From Bremerella cremea (GTDB lineage Bacteria; Planctomycetota; Planctomycetia; Pirellulales; Pirellulaceae): a stretch of 64,000 nucleotides of DNA. Made by a program: the position numbers and the translations under genes. Under the pieces are notes generated by a model. It saw only the letters and a list, made by a program, of their open reading frames with translations. It was not told where the DNA came from and searched no databases. The DNA lies in NCBI RefSeq assembly GCF_003335505.1, contig NZ_QPEX01000006.1:62001-126000 (forward strand), read 5' to 3'. Below are positions 1-8,583 of this stretch, piece after piece (the stretch's first letter is position 1; each line of letters starts with the position of its first letter).

Positions 1-1503
1 GCCACCGCCACTGGCTTGGGTATCCATGGTCGGACCATCGGCACCCTTTTTCACGGACAGCTTGGTATCGGCCGAGACACCGTTTTTGTACAGCATCACG
101 TCCTTCTCGCGTTCGAGAACCAGCGTTCCCTTGCTGCCCATGACCACTTCGCCGTAACCGCCGTAACCGTTACCGTTGATCGAAGAGTAAGTCACCACGA
201 CCTTCTTATGCGGGTCGTCGTTGTAGGAAGGAACGCCCTTGCCAGCGGGTGGCCAGTTGGTGACGTTATCGTAGTAGCCGACGTCAAACGAAGGGTCATA
301 ACCGCTGCCGGGGAACTCGAACATGCAGTAGACATGGTCGTCGGCATCGCGGTCGTAACCGAACAGGTGACGTCCACCGGTCGCATGGACAGTTAGCGGG
401 TGCGCCTTCTTGCCGTCGGCTCGGAGGGCACTGATAAAGATCGAAGCGGCGTCCAACTGATGGCTGCCTAATTCGGCCATCAAACCGCCACCGGTGCGGT
501 CCCACAGACGCCAACGGCAAAGTTCTTCCATGGCCGAGATCTGGCGATCTTGTCCTTGACGGTTCTTGATCGTGAAATCGTTGTAGCCGTATTGGGTTGG
601 GTCGATATCGCGATCGTTGTTCCAAGCTTCGTACTGAGCAAACAACAGCTTGTACTGAGCGCGGCGAGCCGGATCGGACTCATCCTCGATACGCTTCTTA
701 AACTTGTTCATTTGCGACTTGATTTCGTCGACCATCTTGCCATCGGCCAGCTTTTCGCCGCCAGGTAGCGGTTGTTGCCAGCTGTCGCCGCCAGGCAAGT
801 TACCACGGTGCCACTGGGCACGGATGTGATGGATTTCGCCGAGAACGCCCCATTTGATCAGGTTCACTGCGTTGTCGTACAGCACGCTGTAATGGCGTTG
901 GTGACCGGTGGCGAGGTACAGGTTTTGTTCCTCGGCCATACGGGCCATTTCCTTGCACTGCATGACCGTTTGGGCCATCAGCTTTTCAGTCAGCACGTGC
1001 TTGCCGGCGGCCATGGCATCCATCGCGACCTGCTTGTGCAGGAACAAGGGAAGGGCACAGATAACCGCTTCGATATTCGGATCGGCCAGCAGTTCTTTGT
1101 AGTCGGTGTAGACTTTGACGTGCTTTTTGGCTTCGTCTTCGGTCTTCCAATCGTAAACCGACATCAACCCTTTACGGGCATCCAAGGCGGCCGGGCTGGA
1201 ATGGTCACCGTGGAAAGCACGATGGACGTTGTAAGGGCGAATGTCCGAGATGGCCACGACGTCGATGTATTCCGGGTTGATCGCCCCGATCAGCACGCTT
1301 CCTTCGTCCCCGGTACCGATCACACCAACGCGAACCGGATCGTTGACCTTTAATTGCTGATACCCAAAGTAGGCAGCTCCGAGACCTACGCCAGAAACTG
1401 CAGCGGCAGCGACACTTCCTTGTAGGAACTCACGGCGGCTAATGCCAACGGCTTCGTTGAAGTTTTCCTTGCCAACGGCTATTTCGTCTGGTTTCAAGTT
1501 CAT
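1..1503 (-). CDS. Gfo/Idh/MocA family oxidoreductase, Tat-exported, 3' end outside window
   Basis: A minus-strand frame opens with ATG at 1503 and stays open to the window edge, so the C-terminus is missing. The N-terminus carries a twin-arginine motif (SRREFLQGS, about residues 25-33) followed by an Ala/Gly/Val-rich stretch, so Tat export is likely. The Rossmann motif VGVIGTGDEG follows, and then EKLMA and GHQRHYS, which sit where the family has its EKP and substrate-site motifs. This is the planctomycete type of NAD(P)-dependent sugar or inositol-like oxidoreductase; the substrate is unknown. Its ATG overlaps the stop of the upstream DoxX-like gene (ATGA, 1500-1503), so the two are probably translationally coupled. 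Family is seen directly; substrate is not inferable. Confidence 0.9.
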   Translation of the reverse strand, partial: MNLKPDEIAVGKENFNEAVGISRREFLQGSVAAAAVSGVGLGAAYFGYQQLKVNDPVRVGVIGTGDEGSVLIGAINPEYIDVVAISDIRPYNVHRAFHGDHSSPAALDARKGLMSVYDWKTEDEAKKHVKVYTDYKELLADPNIEAVICALPLFLHKQVAMDAMAAGKHVLTEKLMAQTVMQCKEMARMAEEQNLYLATGHQRHYSVLYDNAVNLIKWGVLGEIHHIRAQWHRGNLPGGDSWQQPLPGGEKLADGKMVDEIKSQMNKFKKRIEDESDPARRAQYKLLFAQYEAWNNDRDIDPTQYGYNDFTIKNRQGQDRQISAMEELCRWRLWDRTGGGLMAELGSHQLDAASIFISALRADGKKAHPLTVHATGGRHLFGYDRDADDHVYCMFEFPGSGYDPSFDVGYYDNVTNWPPAGKGVPSYNDDPHKKVVVTYSSINGNGYGGYGEVVMGSKGTLVLEREKDVMLYKNGVSADTKLSVKKGADGPTMDTQASGGG

Positions 1504-2402
1504 GAATTACTCCCTGATGAGGATGTACCGCAGCCGCAGCACTTAGCGAATAAGTTCCAAAGGATAAAATCCAACCCAGCAAATTTTCCCGCACCGATCG
1601 CAGCAATCAAGAGCAATGCGATAAATTCTACCGATTGATAGTAAGCAACGGTCGTGTCCGCACCATAAGCCAAAGGCCACTGGGCGAGGATAACCTGCAG
1701 CAGGAAACCAGCCACCGCTAATGCGGCTAACCGCGTAAACAGCCCCACCATCAACAGCAAACCGGAAATTGTCAGCACCCAAGCCACGGTGTAATCGACG
1801 GGGCCTTGGTTGGGGTTTACCTGGGCTAGTTCCGAGGTCGAACCGGTGTTCATCTTGCCAATCCGGTTCAAGTCGTCGATATAGTCCGCTTCGTACGCGG
1901 CGATATCTTTGGTCCACTTATTAAGGCTCTTGTAAAGCTCTTTGTCTTTGTCGACCAAACGATCTTCGTGGTGGGCGACCCCCTTAAAGTTAGGGTCGTT
2001 TCGCTTTGCCTCGTAGATTTGGACTTCGTTGAAATATTTGTCGATATCCTCGGCGTTTTCTTCAAAGTAGTAGTTAATTCGCGAGAGATACTTCTTCAGT
2101 TGATCCTGAAATTTGCCCTGCAGGTCTTCACCGTAGGTGTTGGTCGCCATATCGCGATAGCCGGCGGCCCGGCTAGCGATGTACTGTTTGTCGAGACGCT
2201 GGGTCCCGTACAAATCGAACACCATATTGCGGAAGTTGTCCGCCAACGGCCCTTTCGCGTTACGCAAAAAGCCTGCGGAAGAGAAATCGCCCGAATGAAA
2301 TTTCTTCGAGCCTTCCATGAAAAAATGCCATCCGGTTGCTAAGCGCAAAGCAATCAACAACACAATGGCCAGCCAGCCAAGTTGGTATTTCGAGGTAGAC
2401 AG
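1500..2402 (-). CDS. DoxX-like membrane protein with large extracytoplasmic loop
   Basis: The protein opens with a membrane helix (LGWLAIVLLIALRLATGWHFF), then about 170 hydrophilic, lysine-, tyrosine- and aspartate-rich residues, then three or four further helices, and ends in a short Cys-rich tail (KCCGCG). Helix pattern and the GWHFFxEG start match the DoxX/TQO small-subunit family, but the long loop between helices 1 and 2 is much larger than in ordinary DoxX proteins. No ATG lies at the right place. A GTG at 2363 would remove half of helix 1, whereas a CTG at 2402 has a GAGGAG eight bases upstream (2411-2416) and keeps the whole helix, so I prefer CTG. It overlaps the downstream oxidoreductase by ATGA. 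Function is unknown; it may pass electrons or anchor a partner for the exported oxidoreductase. Confidence 0.75.
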   Translation of the reverse strand: MSTSKYQLGWLAIVLLIALRLATGWHFFMEGSKKFHSGDFSSAGFLRNAKGPLADNFRNMVFDLYGTQRLDKQYIASRAAGYRDMATNTYGEDLQGKFQDQLKKYLSRINYYFEENAEDIDKYFNEVQIYEAKRNDPNFKGVAHHEDRLVDKDKELYKSLNKWTKDIAAYEADYIDDLNRIGKMNTGSTSELAQVNPNQGPVDYTVAWVLTISGLLLMVGLFTRLAALAVAGFLLQVILAQWPLAYGADTTVAYYQSVEFIALLLIAAIGAGKFAGLDFILWNLFAKCCGCGTSSSGSNS

Positions 2403-2676
2403 GGAACTAGCTCCTCACAAGATTCTTTATCGTCGGGGGTGCAGATCCAAGGTGGGATGGTGCCTTAAGAGCCGTCTCGAGTTGGGGTACGACGCTCTTA
2501 GAATATGGATGTGCCGAAAGTGTGCGGATATCCATCCAATGTTAATTATTGTCAAAAAGGGGCGTTTCGCCAAGAACAGGGGACACTTTTTAATTGGCCG
2601 ACGCTTGGCCAGCAAGCTTTCTGTCTTCTGCCAATGAAGCAAAAAATCAACAAGACTGCTAGGTAAAAACGGGCGA

Positions 2677-4167
2677 TTATGTTGCCTCGGTCGCCGTTTC
2701 CATCACCGTCTTGCTTCGCCACTGGCCGGTGAAAAACCGGCTCCAATGGGCAATGGTCAGCAGGATGACCCAGCCAGTCAGGGCGTACCACAGCCCTTCG
2801 ACATCGATTCGATCGAGCCACAGAAAGGTGACGGCAAGCGCCAGCAAGAGCGAAGAGCAAATTGCCCCCACCACCAAAATGAAACGGACATCGCCAGCCC
2901 CTTTCAGGGCACTCACAGCGACGAGATTCATCGCGTCGAAAACACAGAAAAAAGCGACAAATCGCAGCAAAATGATGGTCAGCACACGGATTTCCTCGAA
3001 TTTTGACGGCTCCATTCCCATGGCGTGAGCCGACAAAAAGAAATCTGGGGCCATGAAATACGTAAACCCCATGCCTCCCGCGTAGACCATGGCAACCATC
3101 AAGCCTGACCAGGTTGCCACAGCCGCTCTTTGCGGTTGGCCATGGCCGATTTCGCGTCCGACCAGGGTGCTGATGCCAATTCCCAGCCCAATTAAAGGAA
3201 CAAACGTCAGCGAGTTCACGTCGACCGCCAAGGTCGATGCGGTCATCGCCGTCAGCCCCATTCTGCCCATCAGGAAGGTAAACCCGGTAAAGGTTCCAAT
3301 TTCCAACAAAACCTGAAACCCGCTGGCCGAACCATATTGAAAGATTCTCCGCAGTAAGTGAGGCTCGTCGCGGGAAGGATCGAGAAAACCAAATTCGCCA
3401 CCGATCGCTGGTCGCCAGAGCAAAATCGCATAGGCAATCACCTTAAACCACTGGCTCAGCATGGTGGCAATCGCGGCCCCGGTAATTCCTTCGAGCCATT
3501 CGCCGCATAAACCGAAGATGAACAGGGCGTCGAGGGCCACATTGAGTACACAAGATCCGACCTCGACAAACATCGAAGTCATCGTCTTACCGCGTCCGGT
3601 AAAGAAGGTCGACATTGCCGCAGACACAACCGAGGCCCCAGCCCCGAACGTTAAAATCTGAAAGTAGCGGACTTCCAGCAGTTGAACCTCGGCCGAGTGC
3701 CCCACCATTTGAAAGGCCCACGTCGCCAAAGGAATGGTCAGAAAATAGGCCGGTATTAGAAACGAACCAGCGATGACACCTTTGCGGATAACCGCGCCGA
3801 TTTGTTCTGGGCGGTTGGCTCCGTCGTACTGGGCGACAAACGTATTTAAATACGAAGCCAAGCCAATCGGAAAGCAGAGCAGCGTGAAGTGCAACATCCC
3901 TGCCGGCAAAGCCGCGGCCATCGCTTCGGGAGAGTACCAAAACAGAAACAGGCGGTCGACAAAACTAGTCATCGACCATGACGCCGTCGAGGCAATCAAC
4001 GGCAGCGCGATCCATAGTAGTTCGCGGACTCCGCATGGACGGCTCCACCAGTTTCCCCCCTCCGAGGCCTCAGAGGATGAATGAGCCACTTCCGATGAAT
4101 CCAACATGCTGCGTCCGGGAGAGAGTTGCGCCAAGAAATTGCGAATCCCAATTATTCGCATGGGCAA
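2677..4167 (-). CDS. MATE family efflux transporter
   Basis: About 496 residues with some twelve hydrophobic segments, the usual size and layout for a MATE (NorM/DinF-type) cation-coupled antiporter of the inner membrane. Helix 1 begins at about residue 50 (LLWIALPLIASTASW); the first 45 residues are a Ser/Glu-rich cytoplasmic tail. The start is uncertain: ATG at 4167, 4161 or 4107 (giving MLDSSEV) are all possible and none has a clear ribosome binding site. The exported drug or metabolite cannot be inferred. It is divergent from the 2-hydroxyacid dehydrogenase, with about 130 bases between them for both promoters. Confidence 0.88.
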   Translation of the reverse strand: MPMRIIGIRNFLAQLSPGRSMLDSSEVAHSSSEASEGGNWWSRPCGVRELLWIALPLIASTASWSMTSFVDRLFLFWYSPEAMAAALPAGMLHFTLLCFPIGLASYLNTFVAQYDGANRPEQIGAVIRKGVIAGSFLIPAYFLTIPLATWAFQMVGHSAEVQLLEVRYFQILTFGAGASVVSAAMSTFFTGRGKTMTSMFVEVGSCVLNVALDALFIFGLCGEWLEGITGAAIATMLSQWFKVIAYAILLWRPAIGGEFGFLDPSRDEPHLLRRIFQYGSASGFQVLLEIGTFTGFTFLMGRMGLTAMTASTLAVDVNSLTFVPLIGLGIGISTLVGREIGHGQPQRAAVATWSGLMVAMVYAGGMGFTYFMAPDFFLSAHAMGMEPSKFEEIRVLTIILLRFVAFFCVFDAMNLVAVSALKGAGDVRFILVVGAICSSLLLALAVTFLWLDRIDVEGLWYALTGWVILLTIAHWSRFFTGQWRSKTVMETATEAT

Positions 4168-4297
4168 CTATCTGACAATCGCAAACGCGTCAGGTTCATG
4201 CTCCATCCACGAAATTAAACCAATAGTCTATATTTTGGTAATGGACCAAGATGGCCCTAATTCGCGTCCGTTTCGCTTCCCCCAGAGTTGACTAGTT

Positions 4298-5269
4298 ATG
4301 AAAATCGCCCTTTGCTATCAAACTCAGCCTGAATTCATCGATGCCATTCGGCAGGTTGCCCCCGATGCCGAAATCGACGATGCCGGGCAAGAGCGGATTG
4401 GCGAAGCGATTCTCGATGCCGATATCTTCTGCGGGCATGCCAAAGTGCCAATGCCGTGGCCGGAAGTGGTAAAAAAAGGGAAGCTGAAATGGATTCAATC
4501 CTCGGCCGCCGGCATGGACCACTGCTTGGTGCCGGAAGTGATTGCTTCCGATATCATCGTTTCTAGTGCTTCAGGGCTGTTTGCCAATCAGGTCGCAGAG
4601 CAAACATTTTCCCTCTTATTGGGCCTGATTCGCTCTTTACCGGTTTTCTTTCGCGCACAAACCGTTAAAGATTATACGAGAAGACCTACCCACGATCTTC
4701 ACGGAAAAACGGTCGGCATCGTCGGCTTGGGGGGGAACGGTCGTCGAATTGCCGAGATCCTCTCGGCATTCCGCACACGCATCATCGCGACCGACCTGTT
4801 CCCTTATGATCAGCCTGAGCATGTCGAGCAGTTGTGGCCTGCCCATCGCCTCGACGATTTATTGGCCGAGTCTGACATTGTGATTCTGACGTTGCCCCTG
4901 AACGCCAGCACGTATCACATTATGGATGAAGGGCGATTTGCGGCGATGAAACAAGATGCTTGGTTCATCAACGTGGCCCGTGGTCAGGTCGTGAAAGAAG
5001 TGGCCCTGATCGAGGCTTTACAGAACAAAAAACTACTCGGGGCCGGAATTGATGTCGCCGAAATCGAACCCCTACCGCACGATAGCCCACTATGGAATAT
5101 GGAGAATGTGATCATTACGCCTCACGTCGGTGCGCAAGGAGCAACACGCAATGCCGACGCGACGCAACTTTTTTGCACTAATCTGCGTCGTTATCTTCAG
5201 GGTGAACCTCCCATCAACCTGGTTGACAAGCAGCTTGGCTTTCCCGTTCGCATGCCTTCGGCCACCTAA
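4298..5269 (+). CDS. D-2-hydroxyacid dehydrogenase family protein
   Basis: 323 residues. The Rossmann motif GIVGLGGNGRR lies at about 144-154. The catalytic set of the D-isomer-specific family is visible in order: Arg in NVARGQVV (about 225), Glu in AEIEPLP (about 255) and His in TPHVGA (about 276). It reduces a 2-oxoacid to a D-2-hydroxyacid, or the reverse, with NAD(P)H in the cytoplasm. The substrate cannot be told from sequence; the glyoxylate/hydroxypyruvate reductase-like group is the nearest by length. It is a single gene, divergent from the MATE transporter, and no operon partner is close downstream. Confidence 0.9.
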   Translation: MKIALCYQTQPEFIDAIRQVAPDAEIDDAGQERIGEAILDADIFCGHAKVPMPWPEVVKKGKLKWIQSSAAGMDHCLVPEVIASDIIVSSASGLFANQVAEQTFSLLLGLIRSLPVFFRAQTVKDYTRRPTHDLHGKTVGIVGLGGNGRRIAEILSAFRTRIIATDLFPYDQPEHVEQLWPAHRLDDLLAESDIVILTLPLNASTYHIMDEGRFAAMKQDAWFINVARGQVVKEVALIEALQNKKLLGAGIDVAEIEPLPHDSPLWNMENVIITPHVGAQGATRNADATQLFCTNLRRYLQGEPPINLVDKQLGFPVRMPSAT

Positions 5270-5445
5270 AGCCTGGGCGTCTTATTGCCCCAATAAGGCG
5301 AACTTGTTCAAGTGAATCTTGCCATTCACAAGATTTTCATTTATTTACAGGAAAGAATCTTTACCCGTAGATTCTTCCCCTCCTATCATGCAACAGGACA
5401 ACGTGCGCTTTGAATCCTGAAGACGCCGACAGGAAGTCGCCACTC

Positions 5446-6567
5446 ATGCTAACGACGACCCAACAAAATCTTCAGCTGACCCTTTCGCTCGAAGGCGAGA
5501 CTGCTTCGCGAAAGTGCCCGGCTGAATTGATGGAGCGATACGAATCGCTGATTCATGCGCGGCGGTCAAGCTGGACCGAGCATTACGCTTTACGTCGCTT
5601 GCTTGGTTCTGGCGGCCAGGGGCTGGTTTTTCTCACCGAGCGGCGGGGAGCGAACGGTTTTACGCTTCCCTTGGCGGTAAAGATCTTTTCGCCGGAACGC
5701 TTTGATAGCCTGGCCCATTACAACGAGGCCATGGCCCGTGCTGCCCGGGTTGCTTCGCGTGTGGCTCAGATTCAGCAGCACAACTTGCTCGAGATCCACA
5801 ACTTCCTCGATTCCAGCACGATCCGCGTAATGGTGATGGAATGGGTCGACGGTTACGATCTGCAGCAACTTTCGACTCCCGGCATGGTCGAACGGATTCG
5901 TCCGCGCGTCACCACCGAGCGTTGGAATTACATCAATCAAGTGGTTGTCACCAAGGGGCCGCAGCAGCCTCGCTTCAAGCCAGGCGTAGCGGTGGCGATT
6001 GCCCGCGACTGCTTGGCTGCTTTGGCGGCACTGCATCGCGATGGGATCGTTCACGCCGACGTGAAGCCCTCGAACATCATGCTCAAGCGAACCGGCACGG
6101 CTAAGCTGATCGATATTGGCTCGGCCTTCGAGATCGATAATGCCCCGGAATCACGAACCTGCACGCCAGCCTACGCCGCCCCAGAAGTGTTGGAAGGGGC
6201 CGAAGCGACGCCGCGTAGCGACCTGGCCAGCTTGGGTTACGTGCTGATCGAGATGCTCTCAGGCCGCTCAATATTCGGGCACATTAAAAACTTCCGCGAG
6301 TTGCTGGAAACCAAACGGTTCCTGGCGCAGCGGCTGCTGGATATCTTGCCGGATGAAGTGACCTGCAACGAACTGCTGATGAACTTCTGCCGCCGCTTGA
6401 TCGCCCCCGATCCATCGCGTCGGTTCCCTTCAGCCGAAGATGCCGATCTTCGCAGCGGCGGCGCCGCGTCGTTCCATCGCCAACTCGTCAAAGGAGACCT
6501 GGCGGTCGAATACGACAACGAGATTCGGTTGTGGATTGAAGAGTTGCAACAGACGGACGAGCATTGA
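5446..6567 (+). CDS. Serine/threonine protein kinase, non-RD type
   Basis: A Hanks-type kinase of about 373 residues without a membrane segment. The glycine loop (GSGGQGLV) lies near residue 55 and the ATP-binding Lys in LAVKIF near 78. The catalytic loop reads HADVKPSN, with Ala in place of the usual Arg of HRD. The metal motif is DIG rather than DFG, and an APE motif (YAAPEVL) follows. Asp, Lys and Asn needed for catalysis are all present, so activity is likely without activation-loop phosphorylation control. I chose ATG 5446 because AGGAAG lies ten bases upstream; an in-frame TTG at 5410 is the alternative. It is followed by a strong terminator at 6583-6622, so it is probably monocistronic. 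Substrate unknown. Confidence 0.88.
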   Translation: MLTTTQQNLQLTLSLEGETASRKCPAELMERYESLIHARRSSWTEHYALRRLLGSGGQGLVFLTERRGANGFTLPLAVKIFSPERFDSLAHYNEAMARAARVASRVAQIQQHNLLEIHNFLDSSTIRVMVMEWVDGYDLQQLSTPGMVERIRPRVTTERWNYINQVVVTKGPQQPRFKPGVAVAIARDCLAALAALHRDGIVHADVKPSNIMLKRTGTAKLIDIGSAFEIDNAPESRTCTPAYAAPEVLEGAEATPRSDLASLGYVLIEMLSGRSIFGHIKNFRELLETKRFLAQRLLDILPDEVTCNELLMNFCRRLIAPDPSRRFPSAEDADLRSGGAASFHRQLVKGDLAVEYDNEIRLWIEELQQTDEH

Positions 6568-6582
6568 CCTGGTTTTCCGCAT

Positions 6583-6622
6583 TACCATGCCCATAGTTCA
6601 AACGTGGACATGGTATTTTTTT
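6583..6622 (+). terminator. Rho-independent terminator of the kinase gene
   Basis: An 11-bp stem (TACCATGCCCA at 6583-6593 with TGGACATGGTA at 6605-6615, one mismatch) is followed by seven T residues, 16 bases after the kinase stop codon. Confidence 0.85.
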
Positions 6623-6638
6623 GCCACGGAGGTCGACA

Positions 6639-6755
6639 ATGCAGCTCTTGCAAGTGAGTCTTCGTAGCCTTTTCTTTTCGTTCTCGCTATTGGCGCCCCG
6701 TTGGGCAAGCGACAAGCCGCAATTGCTCCTCTCGAAGTATCAAAACAAACGTTAG
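6639..6755 (+). CDS. Possible 38-residue peptide gene
   Basis: A short frame of 38 codons starts with ATG 6639 and ends with TAG 6753. A GGAGG lies six bases before the ATG (6628-6632), one of the strongest ribosome binding sites in the window. The peptide has a short hydrophobic patch (SLFFSFSLLAP) after a basic N-terminus and a basic C-terminus (SKYQNKR). It lies directly after the kinase terminator, so it would need its own promoter. No family is recognised. It could equally be chance in a non-coding stretch; the start signal is the only strong evidence. Confidence 0.35.
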   Translation: MQLLQVSLRSLFFSFSLLAPRWASDKPQLLLSKYQNKR

Positions 6756-6876
6756 CGGCAAGCTTGCCTTCGATGCCGCCTGACTACATGAATTTCACTC
6801 AGATATATGACAGCGGTTACTTTGAAATCGACGGTGGCATTTTCTGATGTGTTTGAAATGGCTTCCCGTTGTGTTT

Positions 6877-6989
6877 GAGAAATCTTCCCCAATAGCCCCA
6901 AAGGGGCGACCGTTAATAGCCAGGGGCGGAAGCCCCTGGTAGACGGGGCAACTATCTTCTTAGCCCCAAAGGGGCGTTCGTAGCCCAAG
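6877..6989 (-). repeat. Palindromic repeat, copy A (inverted)
   Basis: This copy is the reverse complement of the core of the two elements at 7088-7247 and 7293-7452. The 46 bases at 6894-6939 contain AGCCCCAAAGGGGC and the palindrome CCAGGGGCGGAAGCCCCTGG. Flanking similarity reaches the GGGGCGTTCGTAGCCC end at about 6971-6986. It lies immediately before the transposase remnant at 7001. Confidence 0.8.
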
Positions 6990-7000
6990 ATCCTGGCGAA

Positions 7001-7087
7001 ATGCCTCATTCGTTCTCCAACGCCTATGGGCATCTCGTTTTCAGCACGAAGAATCGCCAGCACTGGAACGATGCGGTGGAATTGAAC
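7001..7087 (+). pseudogene. Remnant of REP-associated (IS200/Y1-type) transposase, N-terminus only
   Basis: From ATG 7001 the frame reads MPHSFSNAYGHLVFSTKNRQ, then HWND. This matches the conserved opening of REP-associated tyrosine transposases and other Y1 transposases (MPxSxSxxxxHxVFSTKxR). Similarity stops after about 25 codons where the next palindromic repeat begins (7088), and the HUH and catalytic Tyr regions are absent. The gene is therefore a 5' scrap. It sits between inverted copies of the local palindrome, the arrangement expected for this transposase family and its REP elements. Identification is from memory of the family signature. Confidence 0.65.
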
Positions 7088-7247
7088 ACTACGAAGGCCC
7101 CTTTGGGGCTTGATTTCGAGGGCGCCATTTTTCCAGGGGCTTCCGCCCCTGGCTATTAACGGTCGCCCCTTCGGGGCCGCTGGGGAAGGTTGTTTCAGGC
7201 TCAAAGGCTCTCAGCAGAATGCCACGTAGGGTCCGCTGTGCGGACCG
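7088..7247 (+). repeat. Palindromic repeat, copy B (160 bp)
   Basis: It matches 7293-7452 over the same 160-base length with scattered substitutions. In order it contains ACTACGAAGGCCCC, CCAGGGGCTTCCGCCCCTGG, GGTCGCCCCTTCGGGGC and GTAGGGTCCGCTGTGCGGAC, each a hairpin-forming block. Copy A is its inverted partner. Confidence 0.85.
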
Positions 7248-7292
7248 AACTCTGGCTGTGGCGATCTCAATTGGTAAGACGTATCACGGCGG

Positions 7293-7452
7293 ACTACGAA
7301 CGCCCCTTGGGGGCTTGATTTCGAGGGCACCACTTTTCCCAGGGGCTTCCGCCCCTAGCTATTAACGGTCGCCCCTTCGGGGCTGCCTGGGAGGTTGTTT
7401 CAGCCTCAATGGCTCTCAAGAGAATACCACGTAGGGTCCGCTGTGCGGACCG
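7293..7452 (+). repeat. Palindromic repeat, copy C (160 bp)
   Basis: Direct repeat of copy B at a 205-base offset, with the same order of hairpin blocks. Substitutions fall mainly outside the stems (for example CAGGCTCAAAGG versus CAGCCTCAATGG). Confidence 0.85.
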
Positions 7453-7554
7453 GGAGTTTCCCTAGGTGTCCGAACGATTGTTACCTATCTGTCCGGGCCG
7501 TCCACACATCGGCCCCGAGAGAGAACTACAGCGAACTGACGAACACCCATATCA

Positions 7555-7577
7555 CGGTCCGCATAGCGGACCCTACG
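7555..7577 (-). repeat. Fragment of the same repeat family, inverted
   Basis: The palindrome CGGTCCGCATAGCGGACC plus CTACG is the reverse complement of the last block of copies B and C (CGTAGGGTCCGCTGTGCGGACCG). It lies eight bases before the stop of the downstream oxidoreductase gene and may also act as its transcription end. Confidence 0.6.
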
Positions 7578-7584
7578 GGAATGG

Positions 7585-8583
7585 TTAGAAATCAATCCGG
7601 CGGTTCTCGGCGATGCTTTGCCGGGCGGCTTGGATGACGCGGGTTGATTCGCGGAATTCGCTGAGGCAATCGAAGTGGCTGTTGCCGTTTTCTAGTAAGC
7701 GGTGGAATGCCGCAAACAGACGTTCGCCGACCGGGCGTTCTCCCTCTAAACTTTCCATGTGACGGCCAGCGCCATTGAACCAGATAAGCGTGTTGGGGAG
7801 GTCGATGAACGCGATACCGTTTTCGCAGCAAACCTGCATCGCCGCTGGCGGGCGGAACGAGACCGCTTCAGGCCAATCGCTGCGGAGATAAGTCCCCGCA
7901 CTGATCTGGGCAACCACGCGCTCGGCAGAATCGTCTTTCGTTTGGAAATCGACGCTGAGCATCTGGTATTCAATGTCGCTTGGATTTTCGGCCCGTGGGT
8001 AGCTAACACTGAAAAGCGAGTCTGGCTTGCCATCGACAATGTAGCGACACCAGTCGAAAATCTCGGCCAGCGAACGTTGAATCACCAGCGATCGCGGATT
8101 ACTGCCACACGAAGCAGGCGTGAGGCGATGGTGGCAGAAAATCAGCTTGGGGCGGCCTAGCTGCGTCGCGATCAGTTCCTTCAAGCGAATCGTCGCCGGG
8201 GCGAAACGGCGAGGAAACTCGATCATGAAGGGAACTTTCGTCGCTTCAACCAAGCGCACGACTTCCTGCTGCGACTGGGCGTCCATCTCTAACGCGGTGT
8301 TCAAATACACCGCTTTTCCTGCCGCACACGCCGATTGCAGAGGCAAGAGGCCCGTCCACTGCTGATCGAGCAAAAAGACGGCATCGATTTGCTCGCCGTC
8401 GATCGCATGACGAAAGCCGCGCGGTGCCATGGCGTTGAATTGCGATGCAGCATTCCTTGCCCTTAAGGCAACTTCATCGCAGATAAACTCGACCTTGTAA
8501 CGATCTTGCAGCGAGTGAAGGGCAGGGCGATGACGCGATTCCCAATCGCAGCCCAAACCGACCACTCCGATACGTAGCACCAT
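7585..8583 (-). CDS. Gfo/Idh/MocA family oxidoreductase, cytoplasmic
   Basis: About 332 residues. The N-terminal Rossmann motif (RIGVVGLGCDWE) is followed by a family-typical lobe (IDAVFLLDQQW, AAGKAVYLNT). It lacks a Tat signal, unlike the oxidoreductase at 1-1503. The EKP-like motif is replaced by TALEM, so dehydrogenase activity is less certain. ATG 8583 is preferred because AAGGA lies 11 bases upstream and overlaps the alternative ATG 8595. It is a single gene whose 3' end abuts the repeat field. Substrate unknown. Confidence 0.8.
   Translation of the reverse strand: MVLRIGVVGLGCDWESRHRPALHSLQDRYKVEFICDEVALRARNAASQFNAMAPRGFRHAIDGEQIDAVFLLDQQWTGLLPLQSACAAGKAVYLNTALEMDAQSQQEVVRLVEATKVPFMIEFPRRFAPATIRLKELIATQLGRPKLIFCHHRLTPASCGSNPRSLVIQRSLAEIFDWCRYIVDGKPDSLFSVSYPRAENPSDIEYQMLSVDFQTKDDSAERVVAQISAGTYLRSDWPEAVSFRPPAAMQVCCENGIAFIDLPNTLIWFNGAGRHMESLEGERPVGERLFAAFHRLLENGNSHFDCLSEFRESTRVIQAARQSIAENRRIDF

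Noticed and set aside
772..1353. 193-codon plus-strand frame inside the first oxidoreductase
   Set aside because: Antisense shadow of the Gfo/Idh/MocA gene; no family resemblance.
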